Notes under the pieces: generated by a model
Told to the model about the DNA's origin: nothing
What the model saw: only the letters and a program-made list of their open reading frames with translations
Database searches by the model: none
Part shown: positions 44,901 through 64,000 of the stretch, in pieces
Position numbering within the stretch: the first letter of the stretch is position 1
How the letters are laid out: every line of letters begins with the position of its first letter
Assembly: GCA_035582835.1 (NCBI GenBank)
Contig: JAYKAV010002607.1
Coordinates: 64,064 to 128,063, forward strand
From: Phoebastria nigripes
Lineage: Eukaryota > Chordata > Aves > Procellariiformes > Diomedeidae
Direction of reading: 5' to 3'
DNA: 64,000 nt
Program-made: the position numbers and the translations under genes

Positions 44901-45108
44901 TTCAGAACATGTTGGAGATGAACCCTGGAGGAAGGACTTGAAATTATTTACTTGGATGGAGAAGGGTGAATGGCAATACCTTTGTAAACCCTGTTGGTTT
45001 GTTGTTTTTTTCACCAGCAGATGAAACTGAGTACTATTTCTGTGATACAAAATAGTATGTGCTTGTATGAATATTTAGTTTATAAAATAAATGCAATTAA
45101 ATTGAGGG
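35974..45108. other. CSMD1 intron, AT-rich, nothing recognised
   Basis: About 9.1 kb of intron. Poly-A lies at 36921-36938, a CT-rich microsatellite at about 39311-39350 and poly-A at about 44119-44132. I see no exon, RNA gene or nameable transposon. Open frames up to about 95 codons lack family resemblance and splice context. Confidence 0.6.
39311..39350. repeat. Pyrimidine-rich (CT)n tract
   Basis: An imperfect run CTTTTTTCTCTCTCTCTCTC continues into TCCTTCTCTTTTTTCCCTCC. It is a simple low-complexity tract. Confidence 0.85.
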
Positions 45109-45619
45109 CTCTGGAGCCCTCAGCATAAGAAAGACATGGACCTGTTGGAGCAGGTCCAGAGGAGGGTCACAAAAATGATCAGGGGGATGGAACGCCTCTC
45201 CTCTGAAGAAAGGTTGGGAGAGTTGGGGTTGTTCAGCCTGGAGAAGAGAAGACTTCAGGGAGACCTTATTGCAGCCTATCAGGATTTAAAGGGGGCTTAT
45301 AAAAAAGATGGCGGCAAACTTTTTAGCAGGGCCTGTTGTGACAGGACAAGGGGGAATGGTTTTAAACTAAAAGAGTGCAGATTTAGACTAGATGTAAGGA
45401 AGAAATTTTTTACACTGAGGGTGGTGAAATACTGGCACAGGTTTCCCAGAGAGGTGGTAGATGCCCCATCCCTGGCAACATTCAAGGTCAGGTTGGACGG
45501 GGCTCTGAGCAACCTGATCTAGTTGAAGANGTCCCTGCCCACGGCAGGTGGGTTGGACTAGATGACCTTTAAAGGTCCCTTCCAACCCAAACTATTCTAT
45601 GATTCTATGATTCTATGAT
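45109..45619 (+). mobile_element. CR1 LINE 3' fragment, about 510 bp
   Basis: A 5'-truncated CR1 begins in the last part of ORF2 (GGAGCCCTCAGCATAAGAAA, then ATGGACCTGTTGGAGCAGG) and ends with CCTTCCAACCCAAACTATTC followed by ATTCTATG octamers to 45619. A frame of 128 codons (45136-45522) keeps the conserved C-terminal CR1 residues: [39 protein letters not shown] and [20 protein letters not shown]. It differs clearly from the copies at 9612 and 32672, so it is another subfamily. It is antisense to CSMD1. Confidence 0.95.
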
Positions 45620-48042
45620 AAATTTGAAGGGCTTTCATCCTGAATCTGATGAAAAGAATCATGAAAGTATATATTACCATGTATCCTAGAAGGACCAAAA
45701 AATCCTTGTTGATATATAAAGGTTGGTGTGTATATATCATGTAGATGAGTGTGGTCAGTGTAGAAATGATAATGAGGAAGAAATAATCAAGAGGCTATTG
45801 AACCCAGTAATGTACTTATGAATCTGTGCCATTGAGTTGAGACTAGATTTAACTTCTGAATGTACACTCAAAAGCCAGCAGATTTCAGGACAAGTAGTTT
45901 CTTTTCACTCTTTTGAGAAAGGAGTAGTCTTTGTGTGAACTCCTCTTCAAGGTAAGAGGATATATTCACCCCTAATGTCTTAGGTGCCATGGCAAGAAGA
46001 AATGGGACCTCAGTAAACATTCTTGGTGCTAAGAAAAAATCGTATGAAAGCAGCTTGAACTGAAGCGCACTGAATGTGTTTTTCCCCCTTAGTTTCACTC
46101 AGCTGCTTAGCAGAGTTTCTTTCCTTGTAATTGTCTTAGTTGNATTATAGGTATCTTTAGTCTGTTGCATTCTTAGAGACCAAATTTTCTTCATAGACTG
46201 AGTTAAAAGAGTTATTTAGATATATTGTTTTAGATAAGTGCCAGTTGTCTGCGTAATTTATAAAAGGCTTTCTTGTTCAATTAGGAAGTGGGATCTTGTA
46301 CATGGATTTAATGACAGATGTCTTAGAACCAGTCTATAAATGTATTCAAAACTGAACATAATAAGAACAAAAAGGAAATTATGAGCTCTCAGTAAATAAA
46401 TTTCCTTTCTATATGAATTTCAGACTTATCATGTATACATACAATTGGATATGTATCTCTAAATTATTCCTGGGAGAATATACAGGCATATCTGTGTCTG
46501 GCACAGTAAGTGGTTACACTAGTCCTATAAATTAATGGCTAATTCAGTGGCTGATACTTCATTAAGCTAATTATTGATACTTTGGTAATCTTTGCAACTT
46601 TGCAATATGTCATTAACATTATGGGGATAACTGAGCATTTTCAAGATATCAGGTATGAATCTTTTATTACTGTACATTATATAGGAAAGGCTTTCTAAAA
46701 GATAAAAACATTTAAAAAACCAAAAGATACATGACAACAATATAAAATGCCTCTTTTCTTCAGCACAAGGTAACAGTACTCCTGCAGATCAATACAATTT
46801 TATGATATCTGAACTAAAATAAACATGTGTTTGAATGGAAGAGAGAGAAGCCCACCAGAAAGAGAGAAAGACCAAACCAAAAAAACCAAACAACCCCAAA
46901 TAGGCAAATATCCCCATTTCCCAAGACCTATAACTTCTTGAAGATCCCATATATCAAATAAGGTACTAAATTTTATAGGAAATAATTAGTATAGATTTTC
47001 TTGATAACTTTTTGAGCCTTTTGTGTGGTTGAGTATCTTTGTTCATATGAATGTTGGCTGCATAACTGAAAAATAAATGTTCTGTAAACAATAATGGTTC
47101 ATAAAAATGTCCATAAAAATTGGCAGATTATACTTTTAGTGCATGTTGTCAACTTTAAATTAATTCTTCATGATTTAAAGATGTCAGTAAAGAGTATTTT
47201 CTTATTTTTACAGTGTTGTCACAACAGATAGCATACATATTCACTCACTATATACTAAATACATTTAAATACATATGTATTCCTTCCTAATGCAATTTAC
47301 TGATTCTTTGACATTTTCAGAATTTAACTAGAGGAGCAGCAACACACATTTCTTACTCCAGCAACCAACTGGCTCTTACATAAAAGTGGACTGGTGGGAT
47401 CCCCCTTACACACCACCTACCACAAGGAAAGGTTTTTGTCTTTCTTCTTGCAAGTCTTGGTTATGAAGACAGGTCTATAATTTATGTGAACTTTTAGTCA
47501 ACATCAAATTAAAACTCGTAATTTTGCCCCTGCTTTGGCTGAACTGCAGCATGATATTACAAAGCTAGGTTCTGCTTATGTGGTACAGAGAGGACCTCCA
47601 AAGTCCAAAGGAGTCACTAAATGCATTTCTCAGAAACTACAAGTGATTTCAAGATTGAAATTTTATACCTTCAACCCTTAATCCATGGATCTTTGTCTAG
47701 AAAGACTAGAAATCCCTCCTAAACCATACCACCTTTCCATGTATACTATAGGCAGTATCAATTCACTTTTCAGGGATTAGACTATCTCAGGATAGAGAAA
47801 TAATAGCACACAGGTATGTAGCAGAAATGGGAATTCAAAGAGGGTTCAATGAAACATAAATGTAGGTAACCAAAGGTGGTACGTGCTGGATTATAGAAGT
47901 ACTTTAGCTCTGGAACTGACCTCTTGGCCACAAGGCTTCATACATGCGCTGACAAGGTATATGAAAAAGGAGCAATAAAGATGTTGAGGTGAGACGATAG
48001 GAACAAGCAGGCCAACTGGGACACTTTTGTCAATGACTGATT

Positions 48043-48068
48043 ATAAATAAATAAATAAATAAATAAAT
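48043..48068. repeat. (AAAT)n microsatellite
   Basis: About six tandem AAAT units in TTATAAATAAATAAATAAAT and onward. Confidence 0.88.
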
Positions 48069-48487
48069 GGAAGTAATTCCTCTATTTAGGCATCTAAATG
48101 GTGCCCGGAGGCTGATTCATCTCACTGTAAAATAGATACCTAAATCTAGGATTTTGACTTTATTGACTTAGCTGAGCTTAAAATTCTTGCTCACATTTAC
48201 GCAATGACGCTGCAAATAGTCAAATTTAGATGTTTGGATCTGAATCTGAATCCCATCCACTATAAAATACCTGCAGACTGAGAACCCCTGCTCACAACCC
48301 CTAATACTGGAACCAGTTAAATTCCTGGTATATGACACCTGGTGATGGACCCATAGCTGTCCTCTGGGGAGTTAAATAATGAGTTTGTAACCTCTCACTT
48401 TAATAGCACTTTGTGTCTTCTAGTAATTTGCCATAATATCCAGTCATCTTACAGTCCTCTAGGACTCTGTTTGGTGTTTTGGGGGTT

Positions 48488-48544
48488 CTTTTTTGTTTGT
48501 TTTTTTGGTTGGTTTGTTTGGTTGGTTTGTTTGTTTGTTTGTTT
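48488..48544. repeat. (GTTT)n/(GGTT)n low-complexity tract
   Basis: Imperfect tandem GTTT and GGTT units on the + strand, ending in a purer (GTTT) run. Pure T/G composition makes the overlapping + frame rich in Phe, Val and Trp, so that frame is not a gene. Confidence 0.88.
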
Positions 48545-49237
48545 CTTGAGACAGAGACTACCATTATTTAAATATACAAGTATTTTTCCCTTTCTATATT
48601 TTTTCTATGTTTTTAAGATGTCATAGATACAGAATCATATTTTTAAACTATCCCATTGTACTTTGATATGACTTCACAGAAATTAATAACATTTATAGAT
48701 ATTTTTATTACGTAGAAACACTTTTCTTCCTAAAAGACCTACCTTTCTTCTGTCAGTCTTCAAAATATATCAGTGATTTGCTTAGAAAATGCTTTATATT
48801 AATATGATTTTTATTCATTCCATTTCGCTTCCTATAAATTATATAGGTACTAAATACATTAATATGTTGACTGTATTAGAATCAGCTACTTAAGGAACTT
48901 TTTTAATGAGCAACAGTTAAGCAACATGAGGTAGCAGGAGTTTTTCTTTTCAGTTTTAATTGCACATGGATATAGCTTAACGATACCTTGATAAAGCTAA
49001 TGGTTAACATATTACTTATTAAGAATTGTAATAAAGCACAATTAACAGTCATCTTTTCTTCAAGAACAGAGAAATAAGGAGCTAATTTTCCATTCACACA
49101 CATGGACAGCTATAGAATAGCTGAATACTCTTAAAATTAGGGAAAATAAAATGCTAGGTTCAAAGTGAGTATGTGAATATTATTCTAGTGAAATTTGTAC
49201 ACTTTAAATCAATATGGACTGATAGAGTTAGGTCTCT

Positions 49238-49596
49238 TCTACCCCCTGGAGAAGAGAAGGCCCAGGAAGGACCTCATCACAGTATTCCAGTCCTTAGAGC
49301 GTACAAAGAGGGTGAAGGCTCTCACTTCACGAGGAGCCACATGAAGACAAGGGGCAACAGGTACAAGTTGCTCTCAATATAAGAAAGAAATTTTACAATA
49401 CAGTGAGAACAATCAGTTACTGGAACAACCTTCCCAGGCATGTGGTAGAGTCCTCATTGCTGTAGTTTTCAAGATGCAATTGGACAGGGTGCTAGATAAT
49501 CTCATCTAGGCTCCCGTTACCACAAAAGGTTGGACTAGTTGATCTTTTGAGGTCTCTTCCAACCTGGGCCGTTCTATGATTCTCTGATTCTGTGAT
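49238..49596 (+). mobile_element. CR1 LINE 3' fragment, diverged, about 360 bp
   Basis: It begins within CCCCCTGGAGAAGAGAAGGC, then CCAGGAAGGACCTCATCACA, and ends GGTCTCTTCCAACCTGGGCC followed by degenerate ATTCTATG/ATTCTCTG octamers near 49596. The block order matches the C-terminal ORF2 and 3' UTR of CR1, with many mutations and no long frame. It is antisense to CSMD1. Confidence 0.9.
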
Positions 49597-50702
49597 AGGA
49601 TGGTGCGCACTTGGTTAGCCAACATTCATAGACAAACAGTGTTAAGAAGCCAGTGATACTTCAAAGACAAATCAAGCTGAAAATAGCCTAAGACTTGAAT
49701 CTAGAATTTCCAAATGTATGGCAAATTCCATATGATATTGGCGTCTCTCTCATCTGTTAATTTCTTTCATCATGGGTTGTTTTTAAAGCAAATTGGAAAT
49801 AGTTTACTTTTTTTCATAAAAACGATATATGTGTATCTTACATGCATATACAATGTAGGTGATACGACTTTTTTCAGATATAGAGATACATCCCTTTAAA
49901 ACAAACAAAAGAAACAAGCCAAAGCTGAGTTTTTCCCTTAATGAAATAAAATCTTATTTAAAACAAGAACCTTCTTAAGGAAATCCATTTAGAGGTGTGT
50001 GGAACTATTTGACATTTCAGAAGCATTATGTCAATAGTACCTGATCAGATTCACTTCACATGGTGGTGACAAAACCAACTCACAAATCAAATACAGCAAC
50101 AGTACAAATTTTATAAAATCCAGTCAAAGAGCTTTTCCCGGAAAAGAACTGTTCACTCAATTTGAGCTTATAGTTACTGATTTTTAACAACAGCACATTA
50201 ATTTTAAAAATTACAGTTTACAATGCTGTAATACAGTTTATAGTTTATAAACTGTAAAAAAAAAAAAAAAAAAAACCAAACAGTTTAGGGTTACAAGAAT
50301 AAAAACACAATATGAAAAAACACACTTAAAACCAGATGGGGGACTCTAACAAAGGCTATTTTCACCCAAAAGCTCTAAACATTGTTTCTTTACCCTGAAA
50401 GACAAAGTAAGAAATTTATATCTTAATTATGGCAAACATACAGTTCAATAATTAGATTTACATTTTATCTCACAAGACATTTTGATCTTATTTTCTATCA
50501 CAATTCTAACTACTCCTCTTTCTTATTTTTGTTCTCTAAGTAAGAGACATGCATTACTTATATCTTGCACTGACTTTAAAGTTTGTACAGCTTGGGGATC
50601 AATCCTTTCAACCCAAGCACTTTGTTCCCTGCCCAGTATTCTGACACATGCCATGTGCTATTAACGATTTGATGAATGAAATGAAAGCATGTGACCACCT
50701 AC
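49597..50702. other. CSMD1 intron just downstream of exon C
   Basis: About 1.1 kb of AT-rich intron. It holds an inverted repeat and poly-A tract at 50233-50275 (separate entry). Nothing else is recognised. Confidence 0.6.
50233..50275. repeat. Perfect 10-bp inverted repeat followed by poly-A
   Basis: ACAGTTTATA (50233-50242), a GTT spacer and TATAAACTGT (50246-50255) form a perfect hairpin. A 20-base A run follows directly (50256-50275). A third ACAGTTTA copy lies at about 50213. It is A/T-rich low complexity. A terminator role makes no sense in this setting. Confidence 0.8.
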
Positions 50703-50891
50703 CCACACACCTTGGCAGAGGTGCACTCCATACACGCCGACCACCTCCCAGGCAGGTGAGTTTATTAGCACCTTCCAGGCGATATCCAGGGAAACAAGAA
50801 AAGATCAAGGAATCTCCAACACCAAAATGAAAACCAATTCGCCTACTGAAGGCAGGAACACCAGGATCATCACATGGTTCCAGATCATATT
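50703..50891 (-). CDS. CSMD1: CSMD1 internal exon C: complete Sushi/CCP domain (Sushi4)
   Basis: A single 189-bp exon encodes one whole Sushi (complement control protein) module, starting EYDLEPCDDPGVPAFSRR and ending VWSAPLPRCV. All four framework cysteines are visible (EPC, FSC, LTC, PRC), with the conserved CDDPGVP opening, the FSCFPGYRLEG turn and the invariant Trp before the last Cys. Such modules are about 60 residues long and form two disulphides (Cys1-3, Cys2-4). The acceptor is CTACAG above 50891 and the donor is G|GTAGGT at 50703. Both edges are phase 1, so skipping this exon would delete exactly one Sushi domain in frame. The CSMD1 assignment rests on my memory of the human segment, where the CSMD3 counterpart differs more (EPCEDPGIP). 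The order CUB, Sushi, CUB along the minus strand matches the alternating part of CSMD proteins. Confidence 0.96.
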
Positions 50892-58267
<7,376 letters not shown>

Positions 58268-58706
58268 GATGGACACACTGGAGGGAGCTCAGTGGGGGTC
58301 CCCGAGGTGGCCGGGCTGGAGCACCCCTCCCATGCGGGGCGGCTGGTTCAGCCTGGGGAAGAGATCACGATGGGGGGCTAAGAGCAGCCCCCCAGCACCT
58401 GTGGGGAGGTGGTCGAGAAGATGCAGCCAGGCTCTTCACCATGCTGCATGGTGGGAGGCTGAGGGACAACGGGCATGAGTTGAAATGAGAGGTTCAGGCT
58501 GGGTGTAAGGAAAAGCTTTTTCACGCTGAGGACAGTCGGGCAATGGAGGGGTTTCCTCAGAGGTTTTCCACACCCGAGTGGACACAGCCCTGAGCAACCT
58601 GGTCTGACCACACTGCTGGCCCTGCTGTGAGCAGGAGGTTGGACTGGAGACCTCCTGAGCTCCTGCTGAGCCTNCATGACACTCTGGCTCAGTCATGTGA
58701 TTCTAT
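58268..58706 (+). mobile_element. CR1 LINE 3' fragment, diverged GC-rich subfamily
   Basis: Recognisable CR1 C-terminal and 3' UTR blocks occur in order: GGCCGGGCTGGAGCACCCCT, CTGGTTCAGCCTGGGGAAGA, GTGTAAGGAAAAGCTTTTTC, CTGAGCAACCTGGTCTGACC, and GAGGTTGGACTGGAGACCTC. It ends at a degenerate GTGATTCTATT near 58706. It is GC-rich against the AT-rich intron, contains stop codons and one N, and has no intact frame. It is antisense to CSMD1. Confidence 0.85.
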
Positions 58707-61700
58707 TATATGGAAATACATACTTACGTGACAAATGGGAATCATTCTTTAGAAGTGATTGCGTGTTCTAATCAGTATTTGACTTTTAAAATTGTCAATC
58801 TCTCCCTCTACTCATCAGACTGGAAAAAACTCCATAAACAGTGGGTGCTATACCTTTGAATATCTTTTTCTTTCTGCAAAAGAAATTACCAAAGTTTACC
58901 ATTGGAGGGAGATAGTGATGAAGCTTTTGCTCTCAGACAGACTATAACAGTCTCCATGCAGAGAGGAAACACAGAAGAAACAAATGTTTCTAGGCCAGGT
59001 GGTAAACTTCATATTTAAATTGATAGTAAGTTGCTGAATGCCATTGCATTCGGTAAACTCTAGGAATAGGTATTGCTCTGCAGCCAGATGAAATAGCTGG
59101 TCCCTGCCCTGGAGAGACTGTGACCTAAGACTGCAGGGTTAAACTTTTAAAAAGCACCTAGACCCATTTGAATTGATGGGAATTAGACTCCTAGAAGACT
59201 GATGCTCAGGATGGGATTTTCTGTGTTGTACTGCAGCTTTACTCTTTTAGACGTCTTAATGAACTCCATTGCCTGAAAGGTAAGNATCCTACCCTCCTTT
59301 CACAATATGCAGAGAGGTCTAAATCCTTATCAGCTGGATCCACAAAAGCCAGTGTGGTTATAACTAAACCAGAGGAAATATTATTTGAAATTCCCCTTCT
59401 TCCCACTCTCCAACCTCCAGGCAATTGGTGATTTTTTTATCAGAATTCACTACCCTGAGCTCTCTTCCACCTCCAGCTGCCTGTGCTGTGCTAAATTTAC
59501 ACGGATTANAGCCATGGAGACCTTTCCACAGCAATATGGGGGCTAGCAGAAAGNGGACCAGAGAAGAGAAGAATGTGAGATTTAATTCCTTTCCTTTGCC
59601 TGTAAGAACCGGAAGCAGTAGTTCTTACCTCCTGGATAACCATTAAACTACATGAGTATTAGATGTTCTGAGACAGCCTATGGCAAAAGCAGTATTTTAC
59701 AGGGCAGATCCTGGAAGAGCTGTGAGCCAAGGAAGAGGGGTTCCTCTCCCAGAGGTGAACCCTCCATGCGACATAGTCATGCAGTCAAGAACTACAGCAG
59801 GTGAGATGCTTCCCCGGCCATGGGAACACTCAACCCAAGAGTCTGTAAAATCATTCATTCTCTCTCTCTCTGACTTAATGAACATGTGGTTATTCACTGC
59901 AGTTTGTTATTCAAATCATCAAAGAGGATCTCAGAGTACTCTATTGCCTGGGATTTATGGTGTTCACCTCTAAATGCATTAGACATGCAAAGGCCTTTCA
60001 GAAGAGGATGGAATTGAGCCTGATCCTCTCATATTGCAGGTCAGAGCTTTTTTTGCAGTTCAGTGGGAAAAGGAGAATGGAGGTGAATATGATCTGAGGC
60101 AAAAAGGTGGAAGCACTTCTACTGTGGCCATACTTCATTAGTAGAAGTGCTCCAAAACCACCTACCAGATCAGATGGAAGAAGCAGACCAGTACTAGATT
60201 GAGACATGTTGTGTTAAGGTTGAGAAGTATGACAGACAGGAAAAGTGNTTGCAGGGTCTGAAAGAAGCTGAGTAAAGGCCAAGAGGGACGACATTTGGAA
60301 ATTAGGTGCTTTCAAAGCAATTAGGCTAGAGTTATGTGCTTAAATCCACCTGTGAACCCAGCCTAAACGCTCGCATAGTCAGCAATTGAATGGTAATTTT
60401 TTGAGAAGATGCCAAGAGTCAGCTGAGATATGGTCACTAGCCAGGTATGCATGCCTAGCGCATTGCAAATATGAAGCAAAATTAGATGTTTTGTCTCACC
60501 CTCCAGATAGCATCTTTGTAGCACATTAGGATGGGACACTAATGACCCATGATTGTGTCTCAGCTGAGGAGATTGCTTACTGAATCAAGGTCCTAGACTT
60601 TAGCCTAGCAAGTACNAATATATGTGTTTAACTTAATTCATGCTAACTCCACTGGTTGATTGAATCAGGCAACTTCCAGTTCAAACATGTACATAAACAT
60701 TTGCAGCATAGAGTTAAGCCATAATACATTTTGGTTCAAATTTATCCATAACTGACTTTCCATTCAGGACCTTAATTGTCAATTCACCGATGCTGAATTG
60801 ATTTGAGCCAGTTTGTACTGAAAAAGAAAACATGTAAAAGTGGGAAGGCTTTCCATTCCAGCTCCTCTCTCTCCATCTGAACTTCATGGACCCAGCACAG
60901 CCTGGGTGTTTGCTTTTCAAACACAGCCACTGGCAGGTGGAAAATCAGGCCACTGTCCTCCTATTCATGTAACAACACCTGCTTTTCTAGCAAGGGAGAA
61001 CACTACCAAATACATGGTCAGGTTCCTCAGTTAGGAAGAGCTCACTTAATGCTGGTCCAAAAGTGTCCACTTTAAACATGGTCTGCATGGGCCTGTGCAG
61101 TATCCCAGCACAGCGTTAGTGTACTGAAACAGGGGATAACAACGGTGAGTCAAGGTACGAGGGAGAGATGAGGGGGAAGGCTGGCAAGAATATCACGCTG
61201 CTGTCATATTTTTCCAGATGCAAGCAGTCCCTGAGATGACAGGTCCCTGATAACAGACATTACTTTGGTTGATCTATAATGCCAGTAACTGACTGTTACA
61301 TTTATATATGAGTGCGTGCAGATGTGCATATGTACATACGCGTATATGCACAATGCAAGTATATATATACATATGCACACATACAAAAAATTTGGTGGAG
61401 GGGGATCCAATGAAATACAAATTTCAAACAAATGGTTAGGTTAAATTGTGGATTGAATAAAAGTATATTGGGCTGAACAGACTTTCAGATGGGGTTTGAC
61501 TGCCTGATGACATCATATGGCAAGTGGAGAGAGAACAGGTTTGGGCATAGGGGCCAGGAGGACCTGGCCAATGTCAGGTCACTATTTGTCTGGGCAAAGC
61601 ACACAACATCTTAGTTCCTTCCAGATTTCAGCCAGCACAGCTTTCCCCATGAGGCCCCTGCAGGCAGCATAAATGAGGAAAGACAGGTTATGCTCCCTCA

Positions 61701-64000
61701 TCTCTCCAGACACTTTGAGACACTGGCTGCTCTGGGTCTGGGGAAGCGATAAAAGCAGTTCACAGATGCCTTTCCCTCGTATTATACTGAGGTGCTTGAT
61801 GTATGAACTTTGTGCACAGTGGATCTGTTTCTTCACCACTGACTTCCCTAACAAATGGGAAAGAGATTAGGAAAGGAGGGCTGGAAAGTGAGATACTGTA
61901 ATATCTACAACTTTGCCTGTAAAAATGAGTATGCTATGGTATATTGTACATAGTTTTGATGTAATGGAAAAGACTAAGTATGTGCAGGTACTTACAGAGA
62001 GTTTACTTATTTTTTTTGTATATCTTCTACTNTTCAGAGCTTCACCCTCCCCATTCCCTGTCTCTCTTCCTCTCTGTTCCTTGCAAGGTCAAGAGCCCCC
62101 ACTAAACTGAAGTATGCACTGGTTGCATCGTACTCACTGCATTGTGCTCCACAGCATTTTACAGCTGCCACACCAATCGCACACTGAACTTGGACAAGGT
62201 GACTGATATGGTTAAACACAGTTGGGTGTCCATTACCAAGCACATTCAAATCTAGAAACCACCAAATCATGAGAGTAATTGCTTTGCCTCACTCTCATGA
62301 AACTTCTGAGTAGAAAGCACAAAACCACCATAAAGCTTTCCATCCCTGACAGTGGGGCAGTTCCACCTCTAAATACACTGTGAAAGATATGGTAAAATCA
62401 ATGAAAAGGCAAAATGTCATTGCATTATTCAGAGATTGCTGTTGGCTATTTAAGTAGTTTCTTTTATGACTAAACATAAAGACTGAAAGATCTTCTTACA
62501 TTTATCTGAAAGATAACAGATGCTGAAGTGATTGACATACCTTTTAGATTTAGAAATTAAGAGACTGATTTGCATTTAATAGGAATAACAGGTTTACATT
62601 CTGAAGAAATAATTATGTACCTAGAAGAAATTTAACCATGACTACACTAGGCTAAGATCTTGCCACTGTCATCCAAAACACTATAATTGTGCTGCTGTAA
62701 AATCTAGTCTGTTTGAGTATTCTTACAGTTTTTGTAGTGTTTTAAAATAAGTGAGGCAATATTTAAAGTTTGCCTTTCCAAATGGGCTTTATTTCCTTGC
62801 ATTCAGTTGCACAGACTGAAAGATTAACACAAATGTACTTAAAAGTAGGTTCCTTGGCCCTCGTGCAAGGATATAAATGGCTTTATTTTCCCAAAATTTG
62901 GGTACCTTACAGTTGCCTTTGGAATGACTAAGTCAACAGGAGATGCCTGGATTCCCAGTGCTTATGAAATTCAATCTATTTCTTTAGGTGCATAAGTAAG
63001 AATTTAGGGCTCAGACACATGATCTAATTATGTGGTTTAGCAAGTTGACACTCATCTTATGATGTGTGATAAACTGTCCTTTCATTTAATGCAGTTCAAG
63101 TCATCCTGAGAACTCAGAATTGTTTCTGTCACAGACGTAAATGGCAAAGGTCCCACTGTCCTGAGTGGAATAAGTTCACTGCAAATCCAAGATGTTTTGC
63201 TTCAAACTGCATGCATATTGACATGCCTATATGGCGTTTCTTCTGGCTTTCTCGTGTCCTCTCTTGCAGCTGGCGTTTGTGCAAGTCTATGGATGTATGC
63301 TCTTTTCCAGCTGCAGCTGTGCCAACAAAAAGGTGAGTGCCCCAGCCTCCTCCCTTCTCTGCTGCTGGAAGTTATCATCCCCTCTGATCTGCTGGCCAGG
63401 CTCCTCATGTGACTTCCCATAACTTGTTTCAGTCAAAATAAGCTGCTGTAACAGTGACCCCTTCTTTAAATTCTTAAAATTGACTCATCTTTTTTTGATG
63501 GATGTTGGTTAGGGGCCACAGAGAGAAGGTGACAAGCGCATGGAGACGAGGTGCTGCTTCAGTAACCTCTTCAGCTGGTGCAGCTACAGCCCAAGAGGGT
63601 GCATGTCCACAGCCTACATGCAATTGTTAATTGAGTTCCCTGTTGTCAAGAAGCCCTATATNCTGGGAACAAGCTGTCTGAAACAAAACTGTTCATACGG
63701 CCCAAGGAATTCCTGCAGACAAAATGAATGATCAGACTGATGAATATGCTAATACAAGTCCATTTATATTTCTAAAAATTAAGTAAAAGAAAGCCATTAA
63801 ATAAATGGTTTATATTAAGTAAAATTAAATGAAAGAAAGGCAGGATGCCATTTGGGATGGTGAAGCAGGACAGAACAGGAACAGAAAAAGAAAGGGTTGC
63901 TGTAGAGCGAGAGGTGGCTACTGGACAAACAGACGTGTTTATCTTTGAGGTATTTTTTAATTTTTGTGTTGTTTCATTTACACTTATACAAAGTCAGCAT
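58707..64000. other. CSMD1 intron upstream of exon A (distal part), nothing firm
   Basis: About 5.3 kb to the window edge. A stretch at about 59090-59230 (GTCCCTGCCCTGGAGAGACT) may be a relic of an ancient interspersed repeat. An alternating purine-pyrimidine patch lies at about 61303-61386. No Sushi3 exon or other gene is recognised on either strand, and frames up to about 97 codons have no family resemblance. Confidence 0.55.
61303..61386. repeat. Alternating purine-pyrimidine low-complexity patch
   Basis: Imperfect (TG)n, (CA)n and (TA)n tracts, including GTACATACGCGTATATGCAC and a later GTATATATATACATATGCAC. It is a worn dinucleotide repeat with Z-DNA-type base alternation. Confidence 0.7.

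Larger units (their letters stand above)
45620..49237. other. CSMD1 intron with simple repeats
   Basis: About 3.6 kb of AT-rich intron. It holds the (AAAT)n and (GTTT)n repeats listed separately. A stretch at about 48080-48260 may be a worn repeat, but I cannot assign it. No exon is seen. Confidence 0.6.

Noticed and set aside
50233..50255. Perfect hairpin followed by A run considered as a terminator
   Set aside because: Rho-independent terminators are bacterial. Here it is A/T low complexity in a vertebrate intron.
60714..60920. Minus-strand 68-codon frame with Cys residues, considered as the missing Sushi3 exon
   Set aside because: It lacks the four-Cys spacing, the DPG-x-P opening and the Trp before the last Cys, and is not bounded by suitable splice sites.

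Overview
The window reads as vertebrate, and specifically avian, nuclear DNA. Two things show this. CR1 non-LTR retrotransposons end in the ATTCTATG octamer tandem repeat typical of bird CR1. Solo or truncated LTRs are of types I recognise from bird genomes (ERVL-like). The DNA is AT-rich, intron-dominated and dotted with isolated N bases. The LTR family suggests a neoavian bird, but that is an inference from memory of repeat families.

The only host gene I can support is on the minus strand: five consecutive internal exons of a CUB and Sushi multiple domains gene, best matching CSMD1. In transcript order they are 55314-55198, 53763-53548, 50891-50703, 29893-29724 and 21540-21384. Together they encode one CUB domain (two exons), one Sushi/CCP domain (one exon) and a second CUB domain (two exons). 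By comparison with the human protein as I remember it, these are CUB4, Sushi4 and CUB5. Every junction has GT/AG sites and the reading phases chain perfectly. The flanking Sushi3 and Sushi5 exons were not found and presumably lie outside the window, so everything else here is CSMD1 intron.

The introns, read left to right on the + strand, hold the following. There is a CR1 3' end at the left edge (1-123) and a probable LTR-type repeat (about 332-1299). A 3'-truncated ERVL-type LTR with an intact TGACGTCA site and TATA box follows (6988-7437). A 2.3 kb 5'-truncated CR1 with a broken ORF2 sits at 9612-11932, and an inverted solo LTR with 5-bp target duplications at 12728-13204. An internally deleted GC-rich LTR lies at 25526-25806 and an old CR1 at 26756-27319. 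A 1.3 kb CR1 with a longer open reverse transcriptase frame is at 32672-34014, and three shorter CR1 tails are at 45109-45619, 49238-49596 and 58268-58706. All seven CR1 copies are on the + strand, antisense to CSMD1. Simple repeats, homopolymers and a polypurine tract fill in.

No tRNA, rRNA, CRISPR array, operon or bacterial feature is present. The observations most worth a second look are the uniform antisense orientation of the CR1 copies, two exon-like blocks with good splice sites that I cannot assign (14892-15007 on +, 35915-35973 on -), and the solo LTR with its preserved target duplication. I saw no convincing new multigene system.
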